From: Candidatus Aminicenantes bacterium UBA647
Lineage (GTDB): Bacteria; Acidobacteriota; Aminicenantia; UBA2199
Assembly: GCA_002299555.1 (NCBI GenBank)
Contig: DBOL01000076.1
Coordinates: forward strand, 1-42,656
Direction of reading: 5' to 3'
Length of the DNA stretch: 42,656 nucleotides
Shown here: positions 23,962 through 32,784 of the stretch, in pieces
Layout of the letters: each line of letters opens with the position of its first letter
Position numbering within the stretch: position 1 is the first letter of the stretch
Notes under the pieces: model-generated
Seen by the model: only the letters and a program-made list of their open reading frames with translations
Database searches by the model: none
Told to the model about the DNA's origin: nothing
Translations under genes and position numbers: made by a program

Positions 23962-24992
23962 TATAACTCCTTAATTTCCTCAGATTCTTCGCCTTTTAGT
24001 TTTTCAATTTTTTCTATCAGGTCATTTCTTAAGATCTCGGGTAATTTCTGACCAAGGGCCAGATCAAATTCTACTAGTTTTGAAATGATCTCTTCCAACG
24101 ACTTTTTACCAAAATTCTTAGAGTTCAGCAACTCATGTTCAGTTTTCTCTATCAACTCAAAGATATAATCAACACCAAGACGTTTTAGACATTTTAAAGC
24201 TCTGACCGATAATCCCATGGTCTCAACACTTTTTTCTAAAATTTCAGCCTTTGCTTCAATACCACTTCCTGAATCCTGCTCATCTTCAAATACGATCTTA
24301 TCTTTTTCTTTATATCCCAGAAAAATAGTTAAATGATCTCTAAGTATTTTTCCAGCCGTTGAAATAGTATCTTCCGGAGGTACACTACCATTAGTCCAGA
24401 TTTCCACTATTAGTTTTTCAAAATCAGTTCTGTTTCCAACTCTTGCGGGTATAATTTCGTATTTCATCCTCTCGATCGGATTAAAGCTTGAGTCGACCGG
24501 AATAAAATCAACTGGGAGAGTTTCATCAAAATTCTGCTCTGCGAGTTTAAAACCCAATCCTTTTTTTATAAGAATTTCAGCATTAATGGATCCTTCATCC
24601 TCGAGATATGCGATATGAATTTTTTCATCAAGGATCGTTACATCTCCATCAGCTTCTATATCCCCTGAAAATACTTCTCCGGCTCCGGACTTATTAATTC
24701 TAACGATCTGCGGCTCATCAGTCTCAAGTTTAAATGGGATGTTCTTTATATTTAATAATATATTCAGAACGTCTTCGTAAACTCCCGGTATAACTGAAAA
24801 TTCATGAAGAACTCCATCTATACGAACAGCCGTTACAGCAACACCCTCGATTAAGGAAAGTAATACCCTGCGGAGAGCTATCCCGATTGTACTTCCATAT
24901 CCCCTTTCAAACGGTTCTGCACTAAATCTTGCATAATTGGAAGTAACTTCCTCAACCACCAACCTTTTAGGTCTTTGATAATTAAGATTCAT
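23961..24992 (-). CDS. rpoA: DNA-directed RNA polymerase subunit alpha
   Basis: The ATG at 24992, 7 nt after AGGAG, is preferred to the GTG at 24998, giving 343 residues. The N-terminal dimerisation domain shows FSAEPFERGYGSTIGIALRR and LLSLIEGVAV, and the C-terminal domain (from about 260) shows LGLSVRALKCLKRLGVDYIFEL and FGKKSLEEI, which bind UP elements and activators. Standard position between rpsD and rplQ. Confidence 0.98.
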   Translation of the reverse strand: MNLNYQRPKRLVVEEVTSNYARFSAEPFERGYGSTIGIALRRVLLSLIEGVAVTAVRIDGVLHEFSVIPGVYEDVLNILLNIKNIPFKLETDEPQIVRINKSGAGEVFSGDIEADGDVTILDEKIHIAYLEDEGSINAEILIKKGLGFKLAEQNFDETLPVDFIPVDSSFNPIERMKYEIIPARVGNRTDFEKLIVEIWTNGSVPPEDTISTAGKILRDHLTIFLGYKEKDKIVFEDEQDSGSGIEAKAEILEKSVETMGLSVRALKCLKRLGVDYIFELIEKTEHELLNSKNFGKKSLEEIISKLVEFDLALGQKLPEILRNDLIEKIEKLKGEESEEIKEL

Positions 24993-25003
24993 ATTCACTC
25001 TCC

Positions 25004-25636
25004 TTATTTAGAATAGAGCTCAACGATCAAATGTTCTTCAACTTCAACAGAAACATCTTCTCTAGTCGGTAAACTATTGAGCTTCCCTACAAATTTATCA
25101 TCATCGACTATAAGCCACTCCGGAACTTCAACAAGCCCCTTTGCATTCCTGATATTCTCAGCAATCTTCTCATTTTTCAATGATTTTTCTTTAAGTGTGA
25201 TCTCATCATCCTGATTAACTATATACGAGGGAATAGTTACCTTTTTCCCGTTTATCGTATAATGTCCATGCTTGATCATCTGCCGTGCCTGCACTCTGGA
25301 AGCTGCGAGGTTCATTCTATATACAATGTTATCAAAGCGGAGTTCCAGGCTTGTCAGTAGATTATCACCGGTAATTCCTTTAGTCTTAGATGCTTTATCA
25401 AAGAAAAGTCTAAACTGCTTCTCTCCAACACCATAAAATCTTTTTACCTTCTGCTTCTCTCTTAGCTGGATCTTATAATTTGATTTCTTAAAAGCCCTTC
25501 TCTTTCCCATCGATCCCGGAGGCTGATTTCTCCTCTCGATAGCACATTTATCTGTCAAGCATCTTCTTCCTTTTAAAAATAATTTTGTCCCTTCAGTTCT
25601 GCACAGTCTGCAAACCGGACCTGTATACTTTCCCAA
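25004..25636 (-). CDS. rpsD: 30S ribosomal protein S4, zinc-binding form
   Basis: 210 residues, starting with TTG at 25636 (GGAGG, 6-nt spacing). The MGKYTGPVCRLCRTEG start plus C26 and C31 give the four-cysteine zinc site of C+ type S4. The S4 RNA-binding domain is seen in SRVQARQMIKHGHYTINGKK around residue 110. S4 nucleates 30S assembly and in many bacteria represses its own operon; nothing in the sequence here shows that directly. Confidence 0.97.
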   Translation of the reverse strand: MGKYTGPVCRLCRTEGTKLFLKGRRCLTDKCAIERRNQPPGSMGKRRAFKKSNYKIQLREKQKVKRFYGVGEKQFRLFFDKASKTKGITGDNLLTSLELRFDNIVYRMNLAASRVQARQMIKHGHYTINGKKVTIPSYIVNQDDEITLKEKSLKNEKIAENIRNAKGLVEVPEWLIVDDDKFVGKLNSLPTREDVSVEVEEHLIVELYSK

Positions 25637-25647
25637 TTTCTGCCTCC

Positions 25648-26043
25648 TTAAACCCTTCTCTTCTTCCTAGGTCTGCAACCGTTGTGCGGAATAGGAGTAA
25701 CATCTTTTATTGTCTTTACTTTAAATTTAGAAGTTCCAACTGAACGTATAGCGCTTTCACGGCCCGCTCCCGGCCCTTTCACTCTGATATCAAGTGTACT
25801 GATTCCAAAGTTCTCTGCCTCTTTTAATACTTTCTCTGCAGCTAACTGAGCAGCAAAAGGAGTTGATTTTCTTGATCCTTTAAAACCAACGACTCCGCCT
25901 GAACACCAGGTTAGGACATTACCATCTGAATCAGTAATTGCAATAACAGTATTATTAAAAGTGGAATTAATTGTCATAATTCCATGTGAAACTATCTTTT
26001 TCTCTTTCTTCTTACCTTTTGACTTTGTCTTTTTAGTAGCCAT
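25648..26043 (-). CDS. rpsK: 30S ribosomal protein S11
   Basis: 131 residues with the S11 core ATFNNT-like INSTFNNTVIAITDSDGNVL, GFKGSRKSTPFAAQLAA, and the C-terminal DVTPIPHNGCRPRKKRRV. A lysine-rich N-terminal extension is usual. It sits 12 nt after rpsM and 11 nt before rpsD. Confidence 0.97.
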   Translation of the reverse strand: MATKKTKSKGKKKEKKIVSHGIMTINSTFNNTVIAITDSDGNVLTWCSGGVVGFKGSRKSTPFAAQLAAEKVLKEAENFGISTLDIRVKGPGAGRESAIRSVGTSKFKVKTIKDVTPIPHNGCRPRKKRRV

Positions 26044-26055
26044 TATCTTTCTCCG

Positions 26056-26424
26056 TTATTTCCTTTTTTTGATCATCGATCCTTTAGGACCTTTACGGGT
26101 TCTTGCATTTGTTTTGGTTCTCTGTCCTCTGACAGGAAGCCCCATTTTATGCCTTCTACCTCTGTGACTGTTAATATCCATAAGTCTTTTAATATCCTGA
26201 TTTACAGATTTTCGGAGATCACCCTCTACCATCACATCAGATTCAATATATTTTCTGATACGGGTAACTTCCTCAGAATTAAGGTCTTTCACCTTTTTAT
26301 TTAAATCGACTTTCACTTTTTCAAGTATTTCCCGGGATTTCGTTCTCCCGATTCCGTAAATATAAGTAAGTCCTATTTCAACCCTTTTCAGGTTAGGTAA
26401 GTTGACGCCTGATATTCTTGCCAA
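26056..26424 (-). CDS. rpsM: 30S ribosomal protein S13
   Basis: 122 residues beginning [20 protein letters not shown], with the [11 protein letters not shown] helix-hairpin segment and the C-terminal [21 protein letters not shown]-type tail ([17 protein letters not shown]). The start codon is TTG at 26424 behind GGAGG (5-nt spacing); no in-frame ATG gives the conserved N terminus. Confidence 0.97.
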   Translation of the reverse strand: [122 protein letters not shown]

Positions 26425-26435
26425 TTTTTCCTCCT

Positions 26436-26549
26436 TTAACCTTGCCTCTGTTTATGTTTGGGATCCACACAAATAACTCTTACAACACCCTTTCTTCTAA
26501 TAATCTTACACTTAATGCAAATCTTTTTTACTGATGCTCTTACTTTCAT
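26436..26549 (-). CDS. rpmJ: 50S ribosomal protein L36
   Basis: A 37-residue gene between infA and rpsM. It encodes MKVRASVKKICIKCKIIRRK followed by GVVRVICVDPKHKQRQG. The Cys/His set (CIKC, C, H) is the zinc ribbon of the C+ form of L36. Gaps are 9 nt to infA and 11 nt to rpsM. Confidence 0.96.
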   Translation of the reverse strand: MKVRASVKKICIKCKIIRRKGVVRVICVDPKHKQRQG

Positions 26550-26558
26550 TGCTTTCTC

Positions 26559-26786
26559 CTACTTAAATCTATAAATGATTCTTCCACGATTTATATCATA
26601 CGGCGATATTTCCAATAAAATCTTATCCCCGGGGAGGATCCTGATATTATTCTTTCTCATCTTCCCTGAAGGGTGAGCGTAAATCCTATGATGATTTTGT
26701 TCAAGTTCAACAAGAAAAGTAGCATTCGGAAGAACTTCCAGGATCTTACCTCTAACTTCAATAACATTTTTATCTTTAGCTGCCAT
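26559..26786 (-). CDS. infA: Translation initiation factor IF-1
   Basis: 75 residues with the OB-fold signatures VIEVRGKILEVLPNATFLVE, HPSGKMRKNNIRILPGDK and SPYDINRGRIIYRFK. IF-1 occludes the ribosomal A site during initiation. The ATG is 1 nt after the map stop. Confidence 0.97.
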   Translation of the reverse strand: MAAKDKNVIEVRGKILEVLPNATFLVELEQNHHRIYAHPSGKMRKNNIRILPGDKILLEISPYDINRGRIIYRFK

Positions 26787-26787
26787 A

Positions 26788-27549
26788 TTATACCTTTGTT
26801 AAAATTTCAGGACCATTATCTGAAATTGCAATTGTATGCTCATAATGAGCAGATAAACTTCCATCTGCGGTAACTACCGTCCAGTCATCTCCCAGAGTCT
26901 TTACCTGGAAGTCGCCATTGGTTATCATAGGCTCTATTGCAATTGTCATATTCCTGCTTAATTTTTTCCCCTTAACACCATTATTATAATTAATAACCTG
27001 TGGATCTTCATGGAGATCTCTTCCAATTCCATGTCCGGTCAGGTCTCTTACTATTTCAAACTTCTCGGATCTTACAAATTTATCAATTGCATTAGATATA
27101 TCAGAAACCCGATTCCCTTCTCTGGCAGCACTTATACCTTTGTACAAGGCCTTTTCACAAGTGTCCATAAGATGCTTTGTCTCATCACTAACACTTCCTA
27201 CGGCATAAGTATAAGCACCATCACCATAAAAACCCTTGTAAATTGTCCCGACATCGATCCCGATTATATCTCCATCTTTCAGGATAACATCCCTCGAAGG
27301 AATCCCATGCACTACCTGATCATTTACTGAAGTACAGAGCGTTGCCGGAAATCTTCTGTCTCCCCATCCATACCCTTTAAATCCGGGAACAGCATTCAAT
27401 CCGAGGATCCTCTCCTCTGCAAATTTGTCAAGTTCATATGTTGATACTCCTGGCCGGATCATATCATTTATTTCAGAAAGAACAATAGCAACTATCCTAT
27501 TGGACTCCCTCATGATACTCAACTCTTTATCCGTCTTCAGAATTATCAC
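26788..27549 (-). CDS. map: Type I methionine aminopeptidase
   Basis: I place the start at a GTG at 27549, which overlaps the adk stop (GTGA) and has GGGGG 8 nt upstream. The frame open to a TTG at 27576 would overlap adk without a site. This gives 253 residues (MIILKTDKELSIM start). Metal ligands are visible: the aspartates in IGIDVGTIYKGFYGDGAY, His in LTGHGIGRDLHEDP, Glu in IAIEPM and Glu in YEHTIAI. It removes N-terminal methionine from new proteins. Confidence 0.95.
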   Translation of the reverse strand: MIILKTDKELSIMRESNRIVAIVLSEINDMIRPGVSTYELDKFAEERILGLNAVPGFKGYGWGDRRFPATLCTSVNDQVVHGIPSRDVILKDGDIIGIDVGTIYKGFYGDGAYTYAVGSVSDETKHLMDTCEKALYKGISAAREGNRVSDISNAIDKFVRSEKFEIVRDLTGHGIGRDLHEDPQVINYNNGVKGKKLSRNMTIAIEPMITNGDFQVKTLGDDWTVVTADGSLSAHYEHTIAISDNGPEILTKV

Positions 27550-28178
27550 TTGAGCAGCCCCCTGATCTCTGACCAAACTGTATTGATATCCAGGGAAGCA
27601 TCCAACTCGTGCAGATTACCTTTCCCTCTGTAAAAATTAATTACCGGTAAAGTTTCTTCCCTGTAAACGACTATCCTTTTCTTAATTATCTCTTCTGTAT
27701 CATCATTTCGCCTTGTCAAAGCAGCCCCGCACTGATCACAAATATTAACCCTGACCGGGAGTTGCGAAATAGTGTTGAACACATTTCCACAATTTTCACA
27801 AGAGACACGTGAAAGAATTCTCTTTACAATAGTATCCTCATCAACTCTCAGAAATACTGCAACCTCTTCATCAGCCGGAACAATAGACAAACCTTTTACC
27901 TGATCAAGAGTTCTCGGAAAACCATCTAGAACATATCCGCCTTTAACATCACTAGATTGGACTCTGTTATTTACCATTTCTATAATAATTTCATTTGGAA
28001 CAAGAAGTCCTTTGGAACTGAACTCTTCTATTTTTTTCCCGATAACACTTTTCTTCTGCACTTCTACTCTGATAAGATCTCCGGTCGAAATTTTCCTAAA
28101 AGAAAACTCCCTTTCGATCTTCTCTGCCTGAGTCCCTTTCCCGGAACCCGGTGCACCAAAAAGTATTATCCTCTTCAT
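27546..28178 (-). CDS. adk: Adenylate kinase, zinc-lid form
   Basis: 210 residues with the P-loop GAPGSGKGTQAEKIE, KISTGDLIR, DGFPRTLDQV, and a long LID holding C-x2-C-x16-C-x2-C (CENCGNVFN to CDQCGAAL), a structural zinc site. It interconverts ATP, ADP and AMP. It sits between secY (2 nt gap) and map (4-nt overlap), the usual spc-operon position in many non-enteric bacteria. Confidence 0.97.
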   Translation of the reverse strand: MKRIILFGAPGSGKGTQAEKIEREFSFRKISTGDLIRVEVQKKSVIGKKIEEFSSKGLLVPNEIIIEMVNNRVQSSDVKGGYVLDGFPRTLDQVKGLSIVPADEEVAVFLRVDEDTIVKRILSRVSCENCGNVFNTISQLPVRVNICDQCGAALTRRNDDTEEIIKKRIVVYREETLPVINFYRGKGNLHELDASLDINTVWSEIRGLLK

Positions 28179-28180
28179 CG

Positions 28181-29557
28181 TTATCTTCTACCCCTTATCC
28201 TCCCCTTACCTGAGAAAGTATCATAGTTTCTCATAGTAAGCTGAGCCTCGATCTGCTGAACTGTATCCATTGCAACACCAACAATGATCAAAATTGAAGT
28301 TCCACCGAAAAAGAACCTGAGGCCAAGTCCATCCTTGAACCATGCAGGTAAGTTCATATCCAGAAAATCTCCGATAAAAGGAAGCGCCTGAACTTTAAAA
28401 CCTGAAGTAAGAAATGTAGGAATAATTGCGACAAGTGCCAGATATATCGCACCGACAAATGTCAGCTTCGAAAGTACACTGTCTATATAATCAGCAGTAT
28501 TCTTGCCTGCCCGTATACCGGGAATAAATCCTCCATGTTTTTTCAGATTATCAGATACATCCTGAGGGTTAAAAATGATCGACACATAAAAATATGTGAA
28601 GAAGACAATAGCTGCAATATAAAGGAGGTTATGAAGCGGCATCCCAAAACCGAGTTGAGTTGATATCGTTTTTGCGATCGGATGATTGATCACACTTCCT
28701 AAAGTTGCAGGAAATGCAATTACCGAAGATGCAAAAATGATAGGGATAACACCACCTGTATTTACTTTCAATGGAAGAAATGTACTTTGTCCACCCATCA
28801 TTCTTCTTCCCTGAATCCGTTTAGCGTATGAGATAGGGATCCTTCTCTGTCCCATCTCGACGTATACAATGAATGCAATAACGCCTATCATTAAACCCAG
28901 GATAAAAATGATCTTAATAGGGTTCATATCTCCTGTTTTTAATCCCTCAATAAGTGTTCCGCCACCAGGTATCAAACCTTTGATAATTCCGGCAAAAATG
29001 ATCAGTGAAATTCCATTACCGATACCTCTTTCTGATATCTGCTCACCAAGCCACATAACAAACATTGTGCCTGTGGTCATTGTCAGTATAGTGAGTAACT
29101 TAAATCCCCATCCGGGATTTAGAACAACAGGAAGACCACTCGGGTTCATCTTTTCAAGCATAACTGCGATACTGAAAGATTGAACTACAGCGATCAGAAC
29201 AGTACCATACCTCGTATATTGAGTTATTTTTTTCTTACCAAGATCGCCCTCTTTTGATATTCTCTCAAGATAAGGCCAAACGACCTGAAGCAATTGCAAT
29301 ATGATCGATGCACTAATATATGGCATGATACCAATTGCAAAGATTGTCATTTTGCTCATGTTTCCACCAGAGAACATATCAATAAATCCGAAAAGCGAAC
29401 CCTGTTGTTGTTCGAAGAACTTAATCAGAGCCTCAATGTTGATTCCGGGAGTCACGATGTGAGCACCTACCCTGTAAACTGCAAGCAGCAGGAATGTAAA
29501 GAAGATCCTTTTCCTCAGTTCGGGGATAATAAAAATGTTTCTAAAAAATTTGATCAA
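28181..29557 (-). CDS. secY: Protein translocase subunit SecY
   Basis: 458 residues and ten transmembrane helices, with the N-terminal RKRIFFTFLLLAVYRVG, GIMPYISASIILQLLQVVWP, the RRIPISYAKR loop and the C-terminal QIEAQLTMRNYD segment. It is the channel of the Sec translocon. The start codon is TTG at 29557, overlapping the rplO stop as TTGA, with GGAGAGG upstream, so it is coupled to L15 translation. Confidence 0.97.
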   Translation of the reverse strand: MIKFFRNIFIIPELRKRIFFTFLLLAVYRVGAHIVTPGINIEALIKFFEQQQGSLFGFIDMFSGGNMSKMTIFAIGIMPYISASIILQLLQVVWPYLERISKEGDLGKKKITQYTRYGTVLIAVVQSFSIAVMLEKMNPSGLPVVLNPGWGFKLLTILTMTTGTMFVMWLGEQISERGIGNGISLIIFAGIIKGLIPGGGTLIEGLKTGDMNPIKIIFILGLMIGVIAFIVYVEMGQRRIPISYAKRIQGRRMMGGQSTFLPLKVNTGGVIPIIFASSVIAFPATLGSVINHPIAKTISTQLGFGMPLHNLLYIAAIVFFTYFYVSIIFNPQDVSDNLKKHGGFIPGIRAGKNTADYIDSVLSKLTFVGAIYLALVAIIPTFLTSGFKVQALPFIGDFLDMNLPAWFKDGLGLRFFFGGTSILIIVGVAMDTVQQIEAQLTMRNYDTFSGKGRIRGRR

Positions 29558-30009
29558 TTTTCCTCTCCTGTAAGGACTACAACCTCTCCACCACTCTTCT
29601 CTATTTTTTCTATAGCAGTTTTTGAGAATTTATGTGCTGTAACTTTCACTTTCCTGTTGAGTTCGCCATCTCCAAGTATCTTCAATCTCAGTCTCTTATC
29701 TCTTATCATCTTCTTTTCGAGTAATACTTCAATATTCAATTCATCAAGCCCGCTCTTGTCAATATCACCAACGTTAACAACGTTATAAGTAACACGGAAA
29801 ATGTTTGTAAATCCTCTTTTCGGGATCCTCCGAATGAGAGGCATCTGTCCACCCTCAAAACCCCGTTTTCTTGAATATCCGCTTCTGGACTTCTGTCCGT
29901 TCATTCCTCTTCCGGCAGTTTTACCAAAACCTGAACCAGGACCTCTTCCAATTCTTTTCCTTTTCTTTTGTGAACCTTTTGCCGGTTTCAAATTAGCCAG
30001 TGATATCAT
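29554..30009 (-). CDS. rplO: 50S ribosomal protein L15
   Basis: 151 residues with the glycine-rich L15 N-terminal part (KKRKRIGRGPGSGFGKTAGR) and FEGGQMPLIRRIPKRGF. Its ATG overlaps the rpmD stop and its stop overlaps the secY TTG. Confidence 0.97.
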   Translation of the reverse strand: MISLANLKPAKGSQKKRKRIGRGPGSGFGKTAGRGMNGQKSRSGYSRKRGFEGGQMPLIRRIPKRGFTNIFRVTYNVVNVGDIDKSGLDELNIEVLLEKKMIRDKRLRLKILGDGELNRKVKVTAHKFSKTAIEKIEKSGGEVVVLTGEEN

Positions 30010-30215
30010 TTTGACACCTCCGTTACTTCAAGCAGGAAGTCCACTTTATTCACCATTCCCATTATCTCAGGGCTTTTTTCTTTAATAACTTCCGAATTGA
30101 TCTTTCTCAGACCCAAACCTTTCACCACCCGTCTCTGCTTTTCAGTTCTGCCTATAAGGCTTTTCCGCAGGGCGATTTTCACCATCGGGTATTTTTGCTT
30201 TTTCTTTACTGCCAC
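30006..30215 (-). CDS. rpmD: 50S ribosomal protein L30
   Basis: 69 residues, with the L30 core VKIALRKSLIGRTEKQRRVV and KGLGLRKINSEV. The start is GTG at 30215, overlapping the end of rpsE by 10 nt. The acidic C-terminal extension (VDFLLEVTEVSK) is slightly longer than the minimal bacterial L30. Confidence 0.94.
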   Translation of the reverse strand: MAVKKKQKYPMVKIALRKSLIGRTEKQRRVVKGLGLRKINSEVIKEKSPEIMGMVNKVDFLLEVTEVSK

Positions 30216-30703
30216 AATTCCTCCTCACTTATCTCCCTTTTTGACATAACACCTTCCGCATTATTCAGGTCATTTAATCCGTTAATTGTCGCCTGAGCTA
30301 CAGTAAGAACATTCTTACTGCGGATACTTTTTGTCAGGACATTCTTAACACCAGCAAGTTCCATAATGACTCGTACAGAACCTCCCGCAATAACCCCTGT
30401 CCCTTCCGATGCAGGCCTGATCACAACTCTGGCAGCACCAAACTTACCGACAGAATAATACGGGAGAGTGTTTTTGACAATGGGAACATCGATCAGGTTT
30501 TTCTTGGCATCTGCCACTGCTTTTTTAATTGCCAGAGGCACTTCTTTTGCTTTCCCTTTACCAAGTCCGACTTTCCCATTCTTGTCGCCAACTACTACAG
30601 CAGCTGAGAACCTCATATTCTTACCACCTTTTACAACCTTGGTAACTCTTCTGATCGAGATTACTTCTTCTTCAAATATTTCAATGTTTTCTAATTCTTC
30701 CAC
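30206..30703 (-). CDS. rpsE: 30S ribosomal protein S5
   Basis: 165 residues with the S5 N-terminal segment VTKVVKGGKNMRFSAAVVVG and the GLGKGKAKEVPLAIKKA and GTGVIAGGSVRVIMELAGV motifs. It starts with GTG at 30703 (GGAG, 7-nt spacing). Confidence 0.97.
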   Translation of the reverse strand: MEELENIEIFEEEVISIRRVTKVVKGGKNMRFSAAVVVGDKNGKVGLGKGKAKEVPLAIKKAVADAKKNLIDVPIVKNTLPYYSVGKFGAARVVIRPASEGTGVIAGGSVRVIMELAGVKNVLTKSIRSKNVLTVAQATINGLNDLNNAEGVMSKREISEEELWQ

Positions 30704-30714
30704 AATATTGCTCC

Positions 30715-31089
30715 TTAAAATTTAATTCCCTTTTCCCTGGCGGAATCGGCAAAAACTTTAACACGGCCAGTATATGAATACACATTTCTATCAAAAACAA
30801 CTTCTTTTATCTTAAGCTTTTTTAGTCTCTCGGCAATAACTTCACCCATCACTTTTGCAGCTTCTTTATCCTTAGTGCTTTTCAATTTTGATTTCACTTC
30901 CTTTTCAAGAGTTGAAGCATAAGCAAGTACTTTTCCATTAAGATCATCATAAACCTGTGAGTATAGGTATTTATTACTTCTGAAGATAATCAGACGGGGT
31001 TTCTTTGCTACCCCGGAAATCGTTTTTCTAATTGTTTTTCTCAGTCTTGTACATCTTGTTTTTTTTACAATATGTTTTGCCTTAATCAT
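30715..31089 (-). CDS. rplR: 50S ribosomal protein L18
   Basis: 124 residues with the KPRLIIFRSNKYLYSQVYDD strand and the C-terminal VVFDRNVYSYTGRVKVFADS and AREKGIKF. It binds 5S rRNA. 1 nt separates it from rplF. Confidence 0.96.
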   Translation of the reverse strand: MIKAKHIVKKTRCTRLRKTIRKTISGVAKKPRLIIFRSNKYLYSQVYDDLNGKVLAYASTLEKEVKSKLKSTKDKEAAKVMGEVIAERLKKLKIKEVVFDRNVYSYTGRVKVFADSAREKGIKF

Positions 31090-31090
31090 C

Positions 31091-31624
31091 TTATACTCCC
31101 GCCGTCTTTCTTACTTTCTTTCTCAGGTATTGGCCTTCAAGCCTGATACCCTTTAGTTTATATGGTTCTACAGGCCTTATTTTCTGAATATTAGCACACA
31201 CCTGACCAAGCAGTTGTTTATCAACTGACGACAAAACAAACTGCCCCGGATTTTCCTGAGTTGCAGTAATACCCTTTGGGAATTTATATGAAACCGGGTG
31301 TGAATAGCCAACCTGAAGATTTACAACATCTCCTTTGACTTCAGATCTCCAACCTTTACCTACAATTTCGATCTTCCTGGAATATCCCTTCGTAAGACCT
31401 ACAACAGCATTGTTAACAAGGCTCCAGACGAGGCCCTGATTTGCTTTAAAAAGGTCACTATCTCTTTCGACATGTATCTCATTTGATTCAATTTTTATCT
31501 TTACACCTTCAACAATCTTAACACTAAGCTCTCCCTTGGAGTTTTTCAAAGTGATCAGGTCATCCTTTATCTCTGTTAAAATTGAACTTTCAAATTTTAT
31601 TGGTTTGGCAGCTAGTCTCGACAT
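31091..31624 (-). CDS. rplF: 50S ribosomal protein L6
   Basis: 177 residues, two L6 repeats, with VGYSHPVSYKFPKGI and the C-terminal signature KIRPVEPYKLKGIRLEGQYL. The ATG is 8 nt after the rpsH stop. Confidence 0.97.
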   Translation of the reverse strand: MSRLAAKPIKFESSILTEIKDDLITLKNSKGELSVKIVEGVKIKIESNEIHVERDSDLFKANQGLVWSLVNNAVVGLTKGYSRKIEIVGKGWRSEVKGDVVNLQVGYSHPVSYKFPKGITATQENPGQFVLSSVDKQLLGQVCANIQKIRPVEPYKLKGIRLEGQYLRKKVRKTAGV

Positions 31625-31632
31625 TTTTCCTC

Positions 31633-32031
31633 CTACCAGATATTGAATAATATCTCACCACCGATATTATTCTTTTCACACTCTTTTCCAGTAAAAATAC
31701 CCTTTGAGGTAGAAAGGACAGCAACACCCATTCCGCCAATAACCTTCGGGATACTTTCAACATTTGAATAAACCCTTCTACCGGGCTTTGAGATCCTTGC
31801 CAGTCCTTCGATAACATTGATCTTGCCACCGGGCCTGCTTTTCAGTTTAACAACAAGCTTTGACGGGAATTCCTTGTTCACTTCGTAACCGGTAAGGTAA
31901 CCCTCTTTTTTTATCACTTTTACTATTTCTTCCTTTACTTTAGAATAAGGAATATCAACTGAAGGCTTATTTGTCCTTGCGGCATTTCTAATTCTTGTCA
32001 GTAAATCTGCAATTGGATCAGTATGGCTCAT
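31633..32031 (-). CDS. rpsH: 30S ribosomal protein S8
   Basis: 132 residues, starting MSHTDPIADLLTRIRNAART and ending with the GVAVLSTSKGIFTGKEC motif and GGEILFNIW. In enteric bacteria S8 represses the spc operon; no such site is evident here. Confidence 0.97.
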   Translation of the reverse strand: MSHTDPIADLLTRIRNAARTNKPSVDIPYSKVKEEIVKVIKKEGYLTGYEVNKEFPSKLVVKLKSRPGGKINVIEGLARISKPGRRVYSNVESIPKVIGGMGVAVLSTSKGIFTGKECEKNNIGGEILFNIW

Positions 32032-32040
32032 AATTACTCC

Positions 32041-32226
32041 CTACCAGGATGCTTTAGTAACACCCGGTATCTCTCCTCTTAAAGATAATTCTCTGAAACA
32101 AAGTCTGCACAATTCAAACTTCCTATATACAGAACGTGATCTACCGCAAACTCTGCATCTGCTACTCTCTCTTACTTTATATTTTCGTCCTTTTAAATGT
32201 TTTGCTATTGTTGATTTCTTGGCCAC
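32041..32226 (-). CDS. rpsN: 30S ribosomal protein S14 type Z (zinc-binding)
   Basis: 61 residues with the four-cysteine zinc site in CRVCGRSRSVYRKFELCRLC, and FRELSLRGEIPGVTKASW. Starts with GTG at 32226 (GGAG, 6-nt spacing). Confidence 0.97.
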   Translation of the reverse strand: MAKKSTIAKHLKGRKYKVRESSRCRVCGRSRSVYRKFELCRLCFRELSLRGEIPGVTKASW

Positions 32227-32235
32227 TTTAATCTC

Positions 32236-32775
32236 CTAGTCCCTTAAGGGGAAACCCATTTTTTTTAATAATGCTAATGCATCTGCATCGTTAAAAGCAG
32301 ATGTAACAAATGTTATGGACATACCATTTGTACGGTCTACCTTATTATAATCAATTTCAGGAAATACCAGCTGGTCTTTTATAGCCATAGTATAATTGCC
32401 TCTCCCGTCAAATGATTTCGGTGAAAGTCCACGGAAATCCTTGATCCTTGGAATTACAAAAGATACCAGTCTGTCAAAGAACTCATACATCCTTTTATTC
32501 CGCATAGTCACGGTTGCTCCAATGGGCATACCTTCTCTCAGTCTGAAAGTCGCAATGGACTTCCTGGCTTTTCTAACAGAAGGTTTTTGTCCTGTTATAA
32601 CTGTTAACTCCTCAATCACTTTATCAAGAAGTTTAATATTCTGAGTAGCTTCTCCTACTCCGGAATTAACAACTATTTTTTCAAGCCTCGGGACCATCAT
32701 GATATTTTCTTTCTTCAAGTCCTTTTTAAGGCTTTCCCTTAATTCTTTATTATATCTTTCCTGTACTCTGCTCAT
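32236..32775 (-). CDS. rplE: 50S ribosomal protein L5
   Basis: 179 residues with PRLEKIVVNSGVGEA, the VITGQKPSVRKARKSIATFR segment and the FPEIDYNKVDRTNGMSITFV C-terminal part. It binds 5S rRNA with L18. Confidence 0.97.
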   Translation of the reverse strand: MSRVQERYNKELRESLKKDLKKENIMMVPRLEKIVVNSGVGEATQNIKLLDKVIEELTVITGQKPSVRKARKSIATFRLREGMPIGATVTMRNKRMYEFFDRLVSFVIPRIKDFRGLSPKSFDGRGNYTMAIKDQLVFPEIDYNKVDRTNGMSITFVTSAFNDADALALLKKMGFPLRD

Positions 32776-32784
32776 TTATTACTC

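Noticed and set aside
27550..27576. TTG start for map at 27576
   Set aside because: It would overlap adk by 31 nt without a ribosome binding site, while the GTG at 27549 has GGGGG at 8 nt and a normal N terminus.
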